In this document: positions 7,662-16,640 of the stretch, piece by piece | How the letters are laid out: each line of letters starts with the position of its first letter | How positions within the stretch are numbered: the stretch's first letter is position 1 | From: Streptomyces rishiriensis | GTDB lineage: Bacteria; Actinomycetota; Actinomycetes; Streptomycetales; Streptomycetaceae | Direction: 5' to 3' | Assembly (NCBI RefSeq): GCF_003112535.1 | Contig: NZ_BEWA01000003.1 | Location: 62,001 to 126,000 of the forward strand | DNA length: 64,000 nucleotides | Program-made: the position numbers and the translations under genes | The notes under the pieces: model-generated | Seen by the model: the letters and a program-made list of their open reading frames with translations, nothing else | What the model was told of the DNA's origin: nothing | Database searches by the model: none

Positions 7662-8824
7662 GCGGACTGCTCCGAGAGTGCGGCGACGCCGAAGCGCCGG
7701 GGTGTGAAGGGACGTGCCTCGTCCGGGAGTTCCCCGGTGGCCAGGACCTGCGCCATCGCGTCACCGGTCACCGGCGTCAGCAGCACGCCGTTGCGGTAGT
7801 GCCCGGTCGCCAGCGACAGCCCCGCCAGCCCGGTCGGCCCGAGCAGCGGCGCGTTGTCCGGGGACGCGGGACGCAGTCCCGCGCGCGTCTCGGTGAGCGG
7901 CAGCTCGGTGATCCCCGGGACCAGCTCATGGGCGTCGCGCAGCAGCTCGTAGACGCCCCCCGCCGTCACCGTCGTGTCCCAGCCCAGCTCCTCGCTGGTC
8001 GCGCCGACCACCAGCTCGCCGTTCTCCCGCGGCACCAGGTAGACCTGGCTGCCGCGCACCACGGCCCGCACGGTGCGGCTCAGGAACGGCGCGTACCGCT
8101 GCGGCACGGTCAGCCGCAGCACCTGCCCCTTGACGGGCCGCACCGGCGCCACCACGTCCGGCGGGACCCCCGCGAGCCGTCCGCTCAGGCTGCCGCCGGC
8201 GAGCACCACCTGCCCCGCCGCCAGCGCCGTGCCGTCCCGGGCGACGATCCCCGCGGCACGCTCGCGCACCACGGTCAGCCGCTCCGCCCAGGACCGGCGG
8301 AAGACCACGCCCGCCCGCTCGCACGCGCTCACCAGGGCCCGCGCGAGCCGCCGCGGGTCGACCTGGTGGTCGCCGTCCACCCGCAGCCCGCCGCGCACCC
8401 CCGGCGCGAGCATCGGCTCCAGACGCCGGCACTCGCGCCCCGACAGCCACTCCGACTCCAGCCCCGACTGCCGCTGCAGCGCGTGCAGTTCGCGCAGATG
8501 GGCCCGGTCGTCGGCGTCCAACGCCACCGCCAGCGTGCCGCACCGCCGGTAGCCGAGGTCCCGCCCGGTCAGCTCCGTGAGCTCGGCCGCGAAGTCCGGA
8601 TAGCGCCGGGCCGACGCCAGATTGAGGCCGAGCAGCGTCTGCTCGCCGTGGTGCAGTTCCGTGACGGCGGCCAGCATCCCGGCGGCCACCTGGGCGGCCC
8701 CGCCGCCCGGGTCCGGGTCCACCACCGCCGTGGCCAGACCGCGCTGCGCGGCCCGCCAGGCCGTGACCAGCCCGATGATCCCGCCCCCGATGACGAGGAC
8801 GTCTGACGTACGCGGAGACGACAT
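7658..8824 (-). CDS. thiO: Glycine oxidase ThiO
   Basis: A 388-residue FAD-dependent amine oxidase of the DAO family. It oxidises glycine to iminoglycine (dehydroglycine), the nitrogen and carbon donor for ThiG in organisms without ThiH. An N-terminal dinucleotide fold reads VLVIGGGIIGLVTAWRAA, and the C-terminal FAD contact GLSLATGHYRNGVLLTP is conserved. It is the first gene of the thiO-thiS-thiG operon. The ATG at 8824 lies 13 nt after GGGAGG, which forms part of the 3' end of the upstream TPP riboswitch, so translation initiation is probably the controlled step. Confidence 0.95.
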   Translation of the reverse strand: MSSPRTSDVLVIGGGIIGLVTAWRAAQRGLATAVVDPDPGGGAAQVAAGMLAAVTELHHGEQTLLGLNLASARRYPDFAAELTELTGRDLGYRRCGTLAVALDADDRAHLRELHALQRQSGLESEWLSGRECRRLEPMLAPGVRGGLRVDGDHQVDPRRLARALVSACERAGVVFRRSWAERLTVVRERAAGIVARDGTALAAGQVVLAGGSLSGRLAGVPPDVVAPVRPVKGQVLRLTVPQRYAPFLSRTVRAVVRGSQVYLVPRENGELVVGATSEELGWDTTVTAGGVYELLRDAHELVPGITELPLTETRAGLRPASPDNAPLLGPTGLAGLSLATGHYRNGVLLTPVTGDAMAQVLATGELPDEARPFTPRRFGVAALSEQSA

Positions 8825-8837
8825 GGGCGTCCAGCCC

Positions 8838-8930
8838 CTCCCTTCGCCGGCATGACCCGGATCAGGTTCGTACGGTCGGAGGCCGCCAGCCTCCCTCTCA
8901 GCCCGGTGCGTCCGGGCTCCCGCGAGTGCT
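8838..8930 (-). ncRNA. TPP riboswitch (THI element)
   Basis: The minus strand carries the TPP aptamer cores: CCGGGCTGAGAGGGAGGC (pyrimidine-sensor side, about 8890-8908) and GAACCTGATCCGGGTCATGC (pyrophosphate side, about 8851-8870). They are closed by a P1 pairing CGGGAGCC-type stem and a terminal AAGGGAGG. The AAGGGAGG is also the ribosome site for thiO, which suggests translational repression by thiamine pyrophosphate. A TAGGGT box at about 8942-8947 is a possible -10 element. Confidence 0.95.
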
Positions 8931-8985
8931 CTACGGTGGCCACCCTAGCCCGCCGCCGCACACCGCAGTAAGGGAGCCACCGCGC

Positions 8986-9393
8986 ATGGCCCGGTCACTA
9001 AACGGCCTCGTCCTCGCCCCCGTGGCCGACCAGGCGCCCGGCCAGGTCGGCGTCCGCACCCGCTTCGCGTACCACGAGCGGGACGGGGCGGTCTGGGCCG
9101 ACTACGCGGGCGGCGACGTCGTACGCGGGCATCTCCTGGGTACCCGGGAGGGAGACCGGCTCGACTTCCGGTACGTCCAGCTCAAGCGCGACGGGACGAC
9201 GTCCTCGGGGCACTGCGTGTCCACGGTCGTCGACCTGCCCGACGGCCGGGTGCGCCTCGAGGAGAGCTGGGAGTGGGAGTCGCGGCCCGGCAGCGGCACG
9301 AGCGTCGTGGAGCAACTCTCCAACGGCACGCACGGCACGCACGGCACGCACGGCACGGACGGTGTGGAGCAGGTCACGGAGCACGACGGCTGA
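8986..9393 (+). CDS. Conserved hypothetical protein, 135 aa
   Basis: A small, probably cytoplasmic beta-rich protein, MARSLNGLVLAPVADQ. The blocks FAYHERDGAVWADYAGGDVVRGHL and LPDGRVRLEESWEWE resemble a family of small proteins often labelled N-acetylglutamate synthase in databases, which I consider a misannotation because no acetyltransferase motif is present. The ATG at 8986 follows GGGAG. The gene is divergent from thiO. The C-terminus contains a Gly-Thr-His tripeptide repeat encoded by a 9-bp tandem DNA repeat. Function unknown. Confidence 0.7.
   Translation: MARSLNGLVLAPVADQAPGQVGVRTRFAYHERDGAVWADYAGGDVVRGHLLGTREGDRLDFRYVQLKRDGTTSSGHCVSTVVDLPDGRVRLEESWEWESRPGSGTSVVEQLSNGTHGTHGTHGTDGVEQVTEHDG
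9325..9360. repeat. 9-bp tandem repeat inside the hypothetical gene
   Basis: GGCACGCAC is present three times (9325-9351) plus a fourth copy with one mismatch (9352-9360), encoding Gly-Thr-His repeats near the C-terminus. The length is a multiple of three, so copy-number change would keep the frame. Confidence 0.9.
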
Positions 9394-9396
9394 CTG

Positions 9397-9409
9397 ACTG
9401 ATCGTCAGT
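9397..9409. promoter_or_regulatory. Palindrome upstream of the FAD oxidoreductase
   Basis: ACTGA TCG TCAGT is a perfect inverted repeat of 5-nt arms located 18 nt before the chosen GTG start. Short ACTGA/TCAGT arms are common in TetR-family operators in actinobacteria. No regulator gene is adjacent, so a regulator encoded elsewhere would be needed. Confidence 0.35.
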
Positions 9410-9426
9410 TGTCTAAGGTGATGCAG

Positions 9427-10668
9427 GTGAGCGAGCAGAGGCAGGAAGAAGGCAGGCCGGGCGGGCGCCGCGTGGTGGTCGTCGGCGCGGGCATGGCCGG
9501 GGTGCAGACGGCGGTGGCCCTGCGCGAACTGGGCTTCGACGGCCGGGTCACGCTGATAGGCGCCGAACCCCATCAGCCCTACGACCGACCGCCGCTGTCC
9601 AAGGCCGTGCTGCTCGGCAAGGCCGAGGGATCCGCCCTGGACGTCGACTTCGACGGCCTCGGCATCGAGCTGGAACTCGGCCGCGAGGTCCTCGGCCTGC
9701 GCCCGGCCGACCGCGAGCTGGACACCGAGCGCGGACCCGTCCCCTACGACGTCCTCGTCCTCGCCACCGGCGCCGAGCCGATCCGGCTGCCCGGCGCGGA
9801 GGGCGTGCCCGGCGTGCACCTGCTGCGCACCCTGGACGACGCCGAACGCCTGCGGCCCGTCCTCGCCGGCCGGCACGACGTCGTGGTCGTCGGCGCGGGC
9901 TGGATCGGCGCGGAGTTCGCCACGGCCGCGCGGGAGGCCGGCTGCGAGGTCACCGTGGTCGAGGCCGCCGACCGGCCGCTGGCCGGCGCGCTGCCCGCCG
10001 AGGTCGCCGCCCCGATGGCCGCCTGGTACGCCGACAGCGGCATCGCTCTGCGCACCCGCGCGCGGGTGGAGCGCGTCGAGTCCGGCGCGGTGGTCCTCGA
10101 CGACGGCTCTCGGCTGCCCGCCGACGCCGTCGTGGTCGGCATCGGCGCCCGCCCCGCCACCGCCTGGCTGGCCGGCTCCGGCGTCGAGCTCGGCGCGCAC
10201 CACGAGATCGTGGCCGACGCCGGTCTGCGCACCTCCCGGCCGGACGTGTACGCGGTCGGCGACTGCGCCTCCTTCCCGTCCGCCCGGTACGGCGAGCGCC
10301 TCCTCGTCCACCACTGGGACAACGCGCTCCAGGGGCCGCGCACGGTCGCGGCGAACATCGTGGGCGAGGCCACCGACGAACCCGCGGCCGTCTACGACCC
10401 CGTCCCGTACTTCTGGTCCGAGCAGTTCGGCCGCTTCGTCCAGTACGCCGGACACCACGCGGACGCCGACGGCGCCGTGTGGCGCGGCGACCCCTCCGGG
10501 CCGGCGTGGACGGTCTGCTGGCTGCGCGAGGACCGGCTCGTCGCCCTGCTGGCCGTGGGCCGGCCCCGCGATCTCGCCCAGGGCCGACGGCTGATCGAGG
10601 CGGGCACTCCCATGAATCCCCGGCTCCTCGCGGATCCGGCGAGGCCGCTGAAGGCCGCGACCGCCTGA
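9427..10668 (+). CDS. FAD-dependent NAD(P)/ferredoxin reductase-like oxidoreductase
   Basis: A 413-residue flavoprotein of the putidaredoxin/rubredoxin reductase type. Two dinucleotide folds are visible: VVVVGAGMAGVQTA near the N-terminus (FAD) and VVVVGAGWIGAEFA in the middle (NAD). YDRPPLSK, LATGAEP and VYAVGDCASFP are the usual FAD-contact motifs, and a C-terminal ferredoxin-reductase domain contains YFWSEQFG. It probably moves electrons from NAD(P)H to a ferredoxin or P450 partner; no partner is adjacent. The GTG at 9427 is preferred because AAGGTGA lies at correct spacing; the frame extends to a TTG at 9409. Confidence 0.88.
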   Translation: MSEQRQEEGRPGGRRVVVVGAGMAGVQTAVALRELGFDGRVTLIGAEPHQPYDRPPLSKAVLLGKAEGSALDVDFDGLGIELELGREVLGLRPADRELDTERGPVPYDVLVLATGAEPIRLPGAEGVPGVHLLRTLDDAERLRPVLAGRHDVVVVGAGWIGAEFATAAREAGCEVTVVEAADRPLAGALPAEVAAPMAAWYADSGIALRTRARVERVESGAVVLDDGSRLPADAVVVGIGARPATAWLAGSGVELGAHHEIVADAGLRTSRPDVYAVGDCASFPSARYGERLLVHHWDNALQGPRTVAANIVGEATDEPAAVYDPVPYFWSEQFGRFVQYAGHHADADGAVWRGDPSGPAWTVCWLREDRLVALLAVGRPRDLAQGRRLIEAGTPMNPRLLADPARPLKAATA

Positions 10669-10743
10669 GCCCGGGGGCTCGGTCGGACCCGGTCGGACCG
10701 GCCCGGCTTCCGACTGTCAGCGGCAGATGGCAGGCTTGTTCCC

Positions 10744-11109
10744 GTGACCGAGATTGACGCAAAGACCGATGCTCTCGTCCCCGCCTGGCTCACCGTGCCC
10801 GACATCGCGGAGATGCTCGATGTCGACGTGATCCGCGTGCGGCAGCTGATCAAGGACGGGCAGCTCATCGCCGTGCGCCGTGGCGAGAACCGCGCGCTGC
10901 ACATCCCCGCCGCCTTCATCGACGGGGACAAGGTGGTGAAGGGCCTGGCCGGGACCCTGACCCTGCTGCGGGACGACGGCTTCAAGGACGAAGAGATGCT
11001 GGAATGGCTCTTCACCCCGGACCCGAGCCTGCCTGGCACGCCGGCGCAGGCCCTGAGTGAGAATCGCGGCACGGAGGTGAAGCGCCGCGCCCAGGCGCTC
11101 GCCGTCTGA
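10744..11109 (+). CDS. Rv2175c-like winged-helix DNA-binding protein
   Basis: A 121-residue cytoplasmic protein. Residues about 15-50 ([32 protein letters not shown]) form a MerR/excisionase-like helix-turn-helix, followed by a C-terminal helical region. It matches the actinobacterial Rv2175c family. In M. tuberculosis that protein is a DNA-binding substrate of the neighbouring kinase PknL, and here a Ser/Thr kinase lies about 4 kb away. The start is the GTG at 10744; no ribosome site is visible, so the message may be leaderless. A regulatory link to the kinase is inference from synteny. Confidence 0.8.
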   Translation: MTEIDAKTDALVPAWLTVPDIAEMLDVDVIRVRQLIKDGQLIAVRRGENRALHIPAAFIDGDKVVKGLAGTLTLLRDDGFKDEEMLEWLFTPDPSLPGTPAQALSENRGTEVKRRAQALAV

Positions 11110-11185
11110 CCTGCGGATTCGAATCGACACCCGGCGTACGGGGGCGCACCCGGCCCCGTACGCCACCACCCTGGGGGGACTTCGT

Positions 11186-11833
11186 ATGCCCGACACCGCC
11201 CGACCGTCGCTGTCCGGAGCACGGCTGTATCTGTGCACGGACGCCCGCACCCGTCAGGGCGACCTCCCGGAGTTCCTCGACGCCGTCCTCGCGGGCGGCG
11301 TCGACATCGTCCAGCTGCGGGACAAGGGCATGGAGGCGGCCGAGGAGCTGGAGCACCTGCGGGTGTTCGCCGACGCCTGCGCCCGGCACGGCAAACTGCT
11401 GGCGGTCAACGACCGCGCGGACGTGGCCCACGCCGCCGGCGCCGACGTGCTCCACCTCGGACAGGGCGACCTGCCCGTCCCCGCCGCCCGCGCCGTCCTC
11501 GGCGACGGCGTCCTCGTGGGCCGCTCCACGCACTCGGCGGCGGAGGCGGAGGCCGCCGCCGTCCAGGAGGGCGTGGACTACTTCTGCACCGGCCCGTGCT
11601 GGCCCACCCCCACCAAGCCCGGCCGCCACGCGCCCGGCCTGGACCTGGTGCGGCACACGGCGTCCCTCGGCGCCGACCGCCCCTGGTTCGCCATCGGCGG
11701 CATCGACCTCGGCAACCTCGACGAGGTGCTGGCGGCGGGCGCCCGCCGGGTCGTCGTGGTCCGGGCGATCACGCAGGCGGACGATCCGGGCGCTGCGGCG
11801 GCGGAGTTCGCCAAACGCCTGAGCGAGGGGTAG
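11186..11833 (+). CDS. thiE: Thiamine-phosphate synthase ThiE
   Basis: A 215-residue TIM-barrel enzyme that joins hydroxymethylpyrimidine pyrophosphate to thiazole phosphate, forming thiamine phosphate. Conserved segments are [60 protein letters not shown] and FAIGGID. The ATG at 11186 follows GGGGGGAC. It lies about 2.4 kb from the divergent thiO-thiS-thiG operon but has no TPP riboswitch of its own that I can see. Confidence 0.95.
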   Translation: MPDTARPSLSGARLYLCTDARTRQGDLPEFLDAVLAGGVDIVQLRDKGMEAAEELEHLRVFADACARHGKLLAVNDRADVAHAAGADVLHLGQGDLPVPAARAVLGDGVLVGRSTHSAAEAEAAAVQEGVDYFCTGPCWPTPTKPGRHAPGLDLVRHTASLGADRPWFAIGGIDLGNLDEVLAAGARRVVVVRAITQADDPGAAAAEFAKRLSEG

Positions 11834-11860
11834 CCCGGCCGCGCCTGCTCGCGGTGCCCG

Positions 11861-11900
11861 CTCTCCTGCTCTCCTGCTCTCCTGCTCTCCTGCTCTCCCG
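11861..11900. repeat. 8-bp tandem repeat downstream of thiE
   Basis: CTCTCCTG occurs four times in tandem (11861-11892), followed by CTCTCCCG with one mismatch. The array is intergenic, 28 nt after the thiE stop. No role is evident; slippage could change the copy number. Confidence 0.9.
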
Positions 11901-11935
11901 GTCTCCGGCCGCTTGGCCGTGCCGTCCTCGTACGA

Positions 11936-12948
<1,013 letters not shown>

Positions 12949-13004
12949 ACCGGTCGCACCCACATACGACACACTGCGTAGCGGCCACTGGGAGAGGGGC
13001 GTAC

Positions 13005-14027
13005 ATGGGCTGGACGGTCCTCTACATCGCGTTCGGCATTGTCGCGCTGTGGCTGCTCGGCGAGGTTCTGCTGCAGTACAAGGCCCGGCTGCGCTGGCGG
13101 CTGCTGGCCTTCGTCGGCTTCCTCGGCGTCGTCCTCGGTGTCCTGATCCCGTCGGTCGTCGTCATCGCGCTGGGCGCGGCCGCCTTCGCGGTCGGCCAGA
13201 CCTACGTCACCCTGTCGTTCCGCCGCGGCTTCGCCGAGGGCTGGGCCTTCCGCCGCGCGGACACGGAGGGCGACGGCGCCCCGGTCGTCAAGCGCCGCCG
13301 CGGCAAGGCCGAGCGACAGGACCCCACCCTGGAGGTCTCCGGCCTGGAGTCGGCCGAGGCCGGCTTCGACTCCGGCGCGCCCCACGGCGACGACGTCGCG
13401 TTCGGCGGCCAGGACAAGAACGCCTTCGGCGACAAGAGCGACTACGGCGACGACGACTTCGACCGCGACGACGTCTTCACCCCCGCACCGCGCTCCTTCG
13501 ATCCGGCGGCCGCCGGGGCCTCCTCCGTCTACGAGCCGCAGCCCCTGCCGGACGACACCGGCTCCTACGGCATATACAGCGACACCGCGTACGCGGGTGC
13601 GAACGGCCAGGGCCAGTCCCAGGGACAGCCCCAGGACCAGTACGCCACGGCCGCCCAGGGCGCGGACCAGAACTACGGCTACGACACCTACGCCGGGTAC
13701 CACCAACAGCAGTACGGCTACGACGCCACGGGCGAGCAGCAGTACGCCGCCTACTCCGACCCGTACATCGGCACCCAGACCTACGGCGGCGGCTCCTACG
13801 ACGCCGGCTACGGCCAGCAGCAGTACGGTCAACAGGGCTACGGGCAGGACCAGTACGGCACGGGCGGCTACGGGGAGACCCCGGCCGGCGGGGTCTGGGT
13901 CCCGCAGCAGCGCAACACCGACGACCCGTTGGGCGGCGAACTCCCGCCCGAGCAGCAGTACCCGTACCAGGGCGACGGGCAGCAGCCCGGCCAGGGCAAC
14001 GGATACGACGAGCAGTATCGGTTCTGA
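13005..14027 (+). CDS. Membrane protein with a Q/Y/G-rich prion-like C-terminus
   Basis: A 340-residue protein. Two hydrophobic helices lie at the N-terminus (about 2-22 and 31-65). A basic loop KRRRGK and an acidic stretch with DDDFDRDD follow, then roughly 150 residues of low complexity rich in Gln, Tyr, Gly, Ser and Asp (for example GYGQQQYGQQGYGQDQYG). The ATG at 13005 follows GGGAGAGGGG. No enzymatic domain is recognised; related proteins are conserved next to metF in Streptomyces as far as I recall. The cytoplasmic tail could phase-separate or act as a scaffold (inference from composition). Function unknown. Confidence 0.7.
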   Translation: MGWTVLYIAFGIVALWLLGEVLLQYKARLRWRLLAFVGFLGVVLGVLIPSVVVIALGAAAFAVGQTYVTLSFRRGFAEGWAFRRADTEGDGAPVVKRRRGKAERQDPTLEVSGLESAEAGFDSGAPHGDDVAFGGQDKNAFGDKSDYGDDDFDRDDVFTPAPRSFDPAAAGASSVYEPQPLPDDTGSYGIYSDTAYAGANGQGQSQGQPQDQYATAAQGADQNYGYDTYAGYHQQQYGYDATGEQQYAAYSDPYIGTQTYGGGSYDAGYGQQQYGQQGYGQDQYGTGGYGETPAGGVWVPQQRNTDDPLGGELPPEQQYPYQGDGQQPGQGNGYDEQYRF

Positions 14028-14087
14028 CGGCCGCGTTCGCACCGGCGCCCGCCCGCAGGGCCCCGCGCCCGGCGGGCCGTCCCGGCC

Positions 14088-15560
14088 TCACCGCGAGCCG
14101 CGGAACTCCGGTCCCTCCACGATCAGTCCGGACACCAGCGTGCCCGACATGCCCGCGTGCGGAAGGCCGCCGCCGGGGTGCGACCAGCCGCCGACGGTGA
14201 ACAGGCCCTCCAGCCCGGTGGAGTTGCCGGGATGCAGCAGCCGCCCCCCGGCCGCGGCCAGCGCGGGCGCGGGGACGGACCCGCCCACCGCGCCGGTCTC
14301 CCGCGCGATGTCGGCAGGGGTGCGCACCTCGCGCCACAGGACGCGCTCGCGCAGCCCGGGCACGGCCCGCTCGGCGACCGCGAGCAACGCGTCCACGCCC
14401 GCGTCGGACACCTGCGCCCCGGCGGGGACCACGGCGCTGAGCGTGACCGGCTCATGGTCGCCGTCGGGCGCCAGCCGGACGTCGTCGGGCCGCAGCACCG
14501 TGACCGTCGGCCGCGCCGGCACGGAAGGCGTCGGACCGAACAGGCTCTCCAACTCCGCCTCCCGGTCCGGCGCGTGCACCACCGTCCGGTGCGCGACGCC
14601 CTGCGGCCGGGGGCCGCGCAGCGCCAGCAGCACGGTCAGCCGGCTCGGCAGCCCCCGCTGAGGCGCGACCTCGCCCTCTCCGAGGGCGGGAAGGCCGCCG
14701 AAGCCGCCCGGCGCGAGAACGAAGTCCGCCTCCGCCACCGTGCCGTCGGCGAGCTCCACGCCCGCCGCCCGGCCGTCCTTGTCCAGGATCCGCGCGACCT
14801 CGGCGCCGAAGACGAACTCGACCCGGCGGGCCAGACAGCGCTCGTACACCGCGCGGGCCAGCTCCCGCAGCCCCCCGCGCACGTACCACGTGCCGAAGGC
14901 ATGCTCCATGTAGGGCAGGACGGCCGCGCTCGCCGGGGTGGTCCGGGGATCCAGGCCGTACGCGAGCGCGTGGCCCTCCAGCAGCGCGGCGAGCCGGGGA
15001 TCGCGCAGCTCCCAGGCGCCGACCTCGGCCAGGGTGGCGGCCTGACGGGTGCGCAGCAGACGCTTGTGGGGGACCGCCGGATAGGGCTCGCGGTCGGCGA
15101 GGACCGACCAGTTCGGCCACAGCGGTTCCTCCAGGAGCGGGCGCCGGGTGCGGTCCCAGGCCTCGCGGGCACGCACCAGGAAGTCGCCCCAGCGCTGCCC
15201 GGCCCGCGCGCCGAGTGCGTCGTCCAGCGCGGAGACGACCCCCGCGCGCGAGGCGTTCGGCAGGGACACCTCGGCGCCGTCGGCGAACACGTGCCGTGCG
15301 GAGGGGTCGACCTGGACCAGCTCGACGCAGGACTCCAGCGGCTCCTTGCCGGTCTTGACGAACAGGTCACGGTAGACCGCGGGCAGCGGGAGCAGCGTCG
15401 GGCCGGTGTCGAACACGAACCCGTCCCGCTCGAAGCGGCGCACCGCTCCGCCGTACGTCTGCGTCCGCTCGTACACCGTCACCCGGTGGCCCGCCACGGC
15501 CAGCCGGGCGGCCGCCGTCAGCGCGCCCATCCCGGCGCCGATCACCGCAATTGCTGCCAT
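14088..15560 (-). CDS. Phytoene desaturase-like FAD oxidoreductase
   Basis: A 490-residue flavoprotein of the CrtI/amine-oxidase superfamily. The N-terminal dinucleotide fold is MAAIAVIGAGMGALTAAARL. DGFVFDTGPTLLPLP, the YMEHAFGTWYVRGGLRELA segment and the C-terminal FAD contact TVGGWSHPGGGLPHAGMSG are typical of desaturases acting on isoprenoid chains. No carotenoid genes adjoin it, so the substrate is open. The ATG at 15560 is the first in-frame start; longer readings have no plausible start codon. It is followed closely on the same strand by nothing; the + strand gene at 13005 converges on it. Confidence 0.8.
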   Translation of the reverse strand: MAAIAVIGAGMGALTAAARLAVAGHRVTVYERTQTYGGAVRRFERDGFVFDTGPTLLPLPAVYRDLFVKTGKEPLESCVELVQVDPSARHVFADGAEVSLPNASRAGVVSALDDALGARAGQRWGDFLVRAREAWDRTRRPLLEEPLWPNWSVLADREPYPAVPHKRLLRTRQAATLAEVGAWELRDPRLAALLEGHALAYGLDPRTTPASAAVLPYMEHAFGTWYVRGGLRELARAVYERCLARRVEFVFGAEVARILDKDGRAAGVELADGTVAEADFVLAPGGFGGLPALGEGEVAPQRGLPSRLTVLLALRGPRPQGVAHRTVVHAPDREAELESLFGPTPSVPARPTVTVLRPDDVRLAPDGDHEPVTLSAVVPAGAQVSDAGVDALLAVAERAVPGLRERVLWREVRTPADIARETGAVGGSVPAPALAAAGGRLLHPGNSTGLEGLFTVGGWSHPGGGLPHAGMSGTLVSGLIVEGPEFRGSR

Positions 15561-15598
15561 GCCCGTGACTGTAGCGGCCGCCACCGACAGTGACGTGA

Positions 15599-16216
15599 TC
15601 AGCCCGGGGGCGGCGGCCACGAGGGCGCGCCGAGCCGGCGTTCCTCGCGCCGCTGCGCCCTGCGCCGCAGGAACCGGCGGATGCGTGAGACGAGGAAGTA
15701 CAAGGCCAGCAGCCCGGTCAGCAGCAGGGCCCCCGCGACGACCGAGGCGGCCACCGGGTGGAAGACCGCGAACGTGACGATCCCGGCGACCCCGAGATCC
15801 TCCGCCAGGCTCACCACGATGTTGCTGAAGGGCTCCGGGGAGGTGTTGACCGCCATCCGGGCGCCCGCCTTCACGGCATGGCTGGCGAGCGCCGTCGAAC
15901 CGCCGAGAGCCGCGGCGGCCGCGTCGGAGAGCGAACCGCTCTGTCCGGCGAGCAGCGCGCCGACCCAGGCGCCGGCCACCGGCCGGACCACGGTGTGCGC
16001 CATGTCCCACGCCGTGTCCACGTACGGGATCTTGTCGGCGACCGCCTCGCACAGGAACAGGACGGCCGCGACGGCGAGGACCTCGGGGCGCTGCAACGTC
16101 TGCGGGACGTCGTCGCTCACGCCGGTCGCGCCGAAGACGCCGAGCAGGAGCACCACCGCGTAGGCGTTGACGCCGCTGGCCCAGCCGCTGGTGAACACGA
16201 GAGGGAGTACGGACAC
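15599..16216 (-). CDS. DUF4126 family integral membrane protein
   Basis: A 205-residue protein with about five hydrophobic segments. SGWASGVNAYAVVLLLG at the N-terminus, KIPYVDTAWDMAHT in the middle and SNIVVSLAEDLGVAG are the conserved DUF4126 blocks. A basic tail, RIRRFLRRRAQRREERR, follows the last helix. The GTG at 16216 is the best start; readings further upstream run into repeat DNA. The stop is 38 nt from the start of the FAD oxidoreductase on the same strand, so the two may be co-transcribed. Function unknown. Confidence 0.82.
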   Translation of the reverse strand: MSVLPLVFTSGWASGVNAYAVVLLLGVFGATGVSDDVPQTLQRPEVLAVAAVLFLCEAVADKIPYVDTAWDMAHTVVRPVAGAWVGALLAGQSGSLSDAAAAALGGSTALASHAVKAGARMAVNTSPEPFSNIVVSLAEDLGVAGIVTFAVFHPVAASVVAGALLLTGLLALYFLVSRIRRFLRRRAQRREERRLGAPSWPPPPG

Positions 16217-16269
16217 GGACGCGATCGTAACCAGTGGGCGGCCCGGCGTCCTGGGGATGAGCACGCAGA

Positions 16270-16289
16270 CCTGAGTACCCGTACTCAGG
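16270..16289. promoter_or_regulatory. 20-bp perfect palindrome upstream of the DUF4126 gene
   Basis: CCTGAGTACCCGTACTCAGG has 9-nt arms and a 2-nt centre. A further half-site TGAGTAC lies at 16298-16304. It starts 54 nt upstream of the DUF4126 start codon, a typical operator position. The regulator is unknown. Confidence 0.5.
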
Positions 16290-16640
16290 GGAGGAGTTGA
16301 GTACGCGCGCGGATGGGGTGCGAGCTGCGCGGACGGGAGAGTGGAGGCACGGAGAAGGGGCGCGGCTCCGGTACCGGCGACACGGGGTGCCGGAACGGGG
16401 CGGCCCTCGATCCGCTCCTTCCGCCGGCCGGCCGGCTCGGCGGGAGCGAGACACGGGGGGATCCCCGGGGGAACGACCGCACGGGGGAAGCACGGGGGAA
16501 GCACGGGGGAAGCACGGGGGAACGACGGGGGAGGGAACGGGGGAACGGGGGAGCACGCGCAAGCGCCGGCTCGAGGCGGCCCACGGGGGACGTGGCCGTC
16601 ACGGACCGGCGTTTGCGCGTCCACGCGCGCGTGGGCCGCG
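16290..16640. other. Gene-free stretch between the DUF4126 and tetR genes
   Basis: No credible gene is seen. The open frames here are Arg/Gly/Pro-rich artefacts of GC skew. The stretch holds the TGAGTAC half-site at its left end and a G-rich tandem array at 16481-16555. Confidence 0.6.
16481..16555. repeat. 11-bp G-rich tandem repeat
   Basis: ACGGGGGAAGC is repeated three times exactly (16481-16513), then as ACGGGGGAACG, ACGGGGGAGGG and shorter AACGGGGG variants up to about 16555. Each unit carries a G5 run on the + strand, so four or more runs could stack as a G-quadruplex. It is intergenic, between the DUF4126 gene and the tetR stop codon. Confidence 0.85.

Noticed and set aside
14088..16562. 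824-residue reading fusing the FAD oxidoreductase with upstream sequence
   Set aside because: The added N-terminal 334 residues are out-of-frame translation of the DUF4126 gene and repeat DNA; the FAD fold starts exactly at the ATG at 15560.
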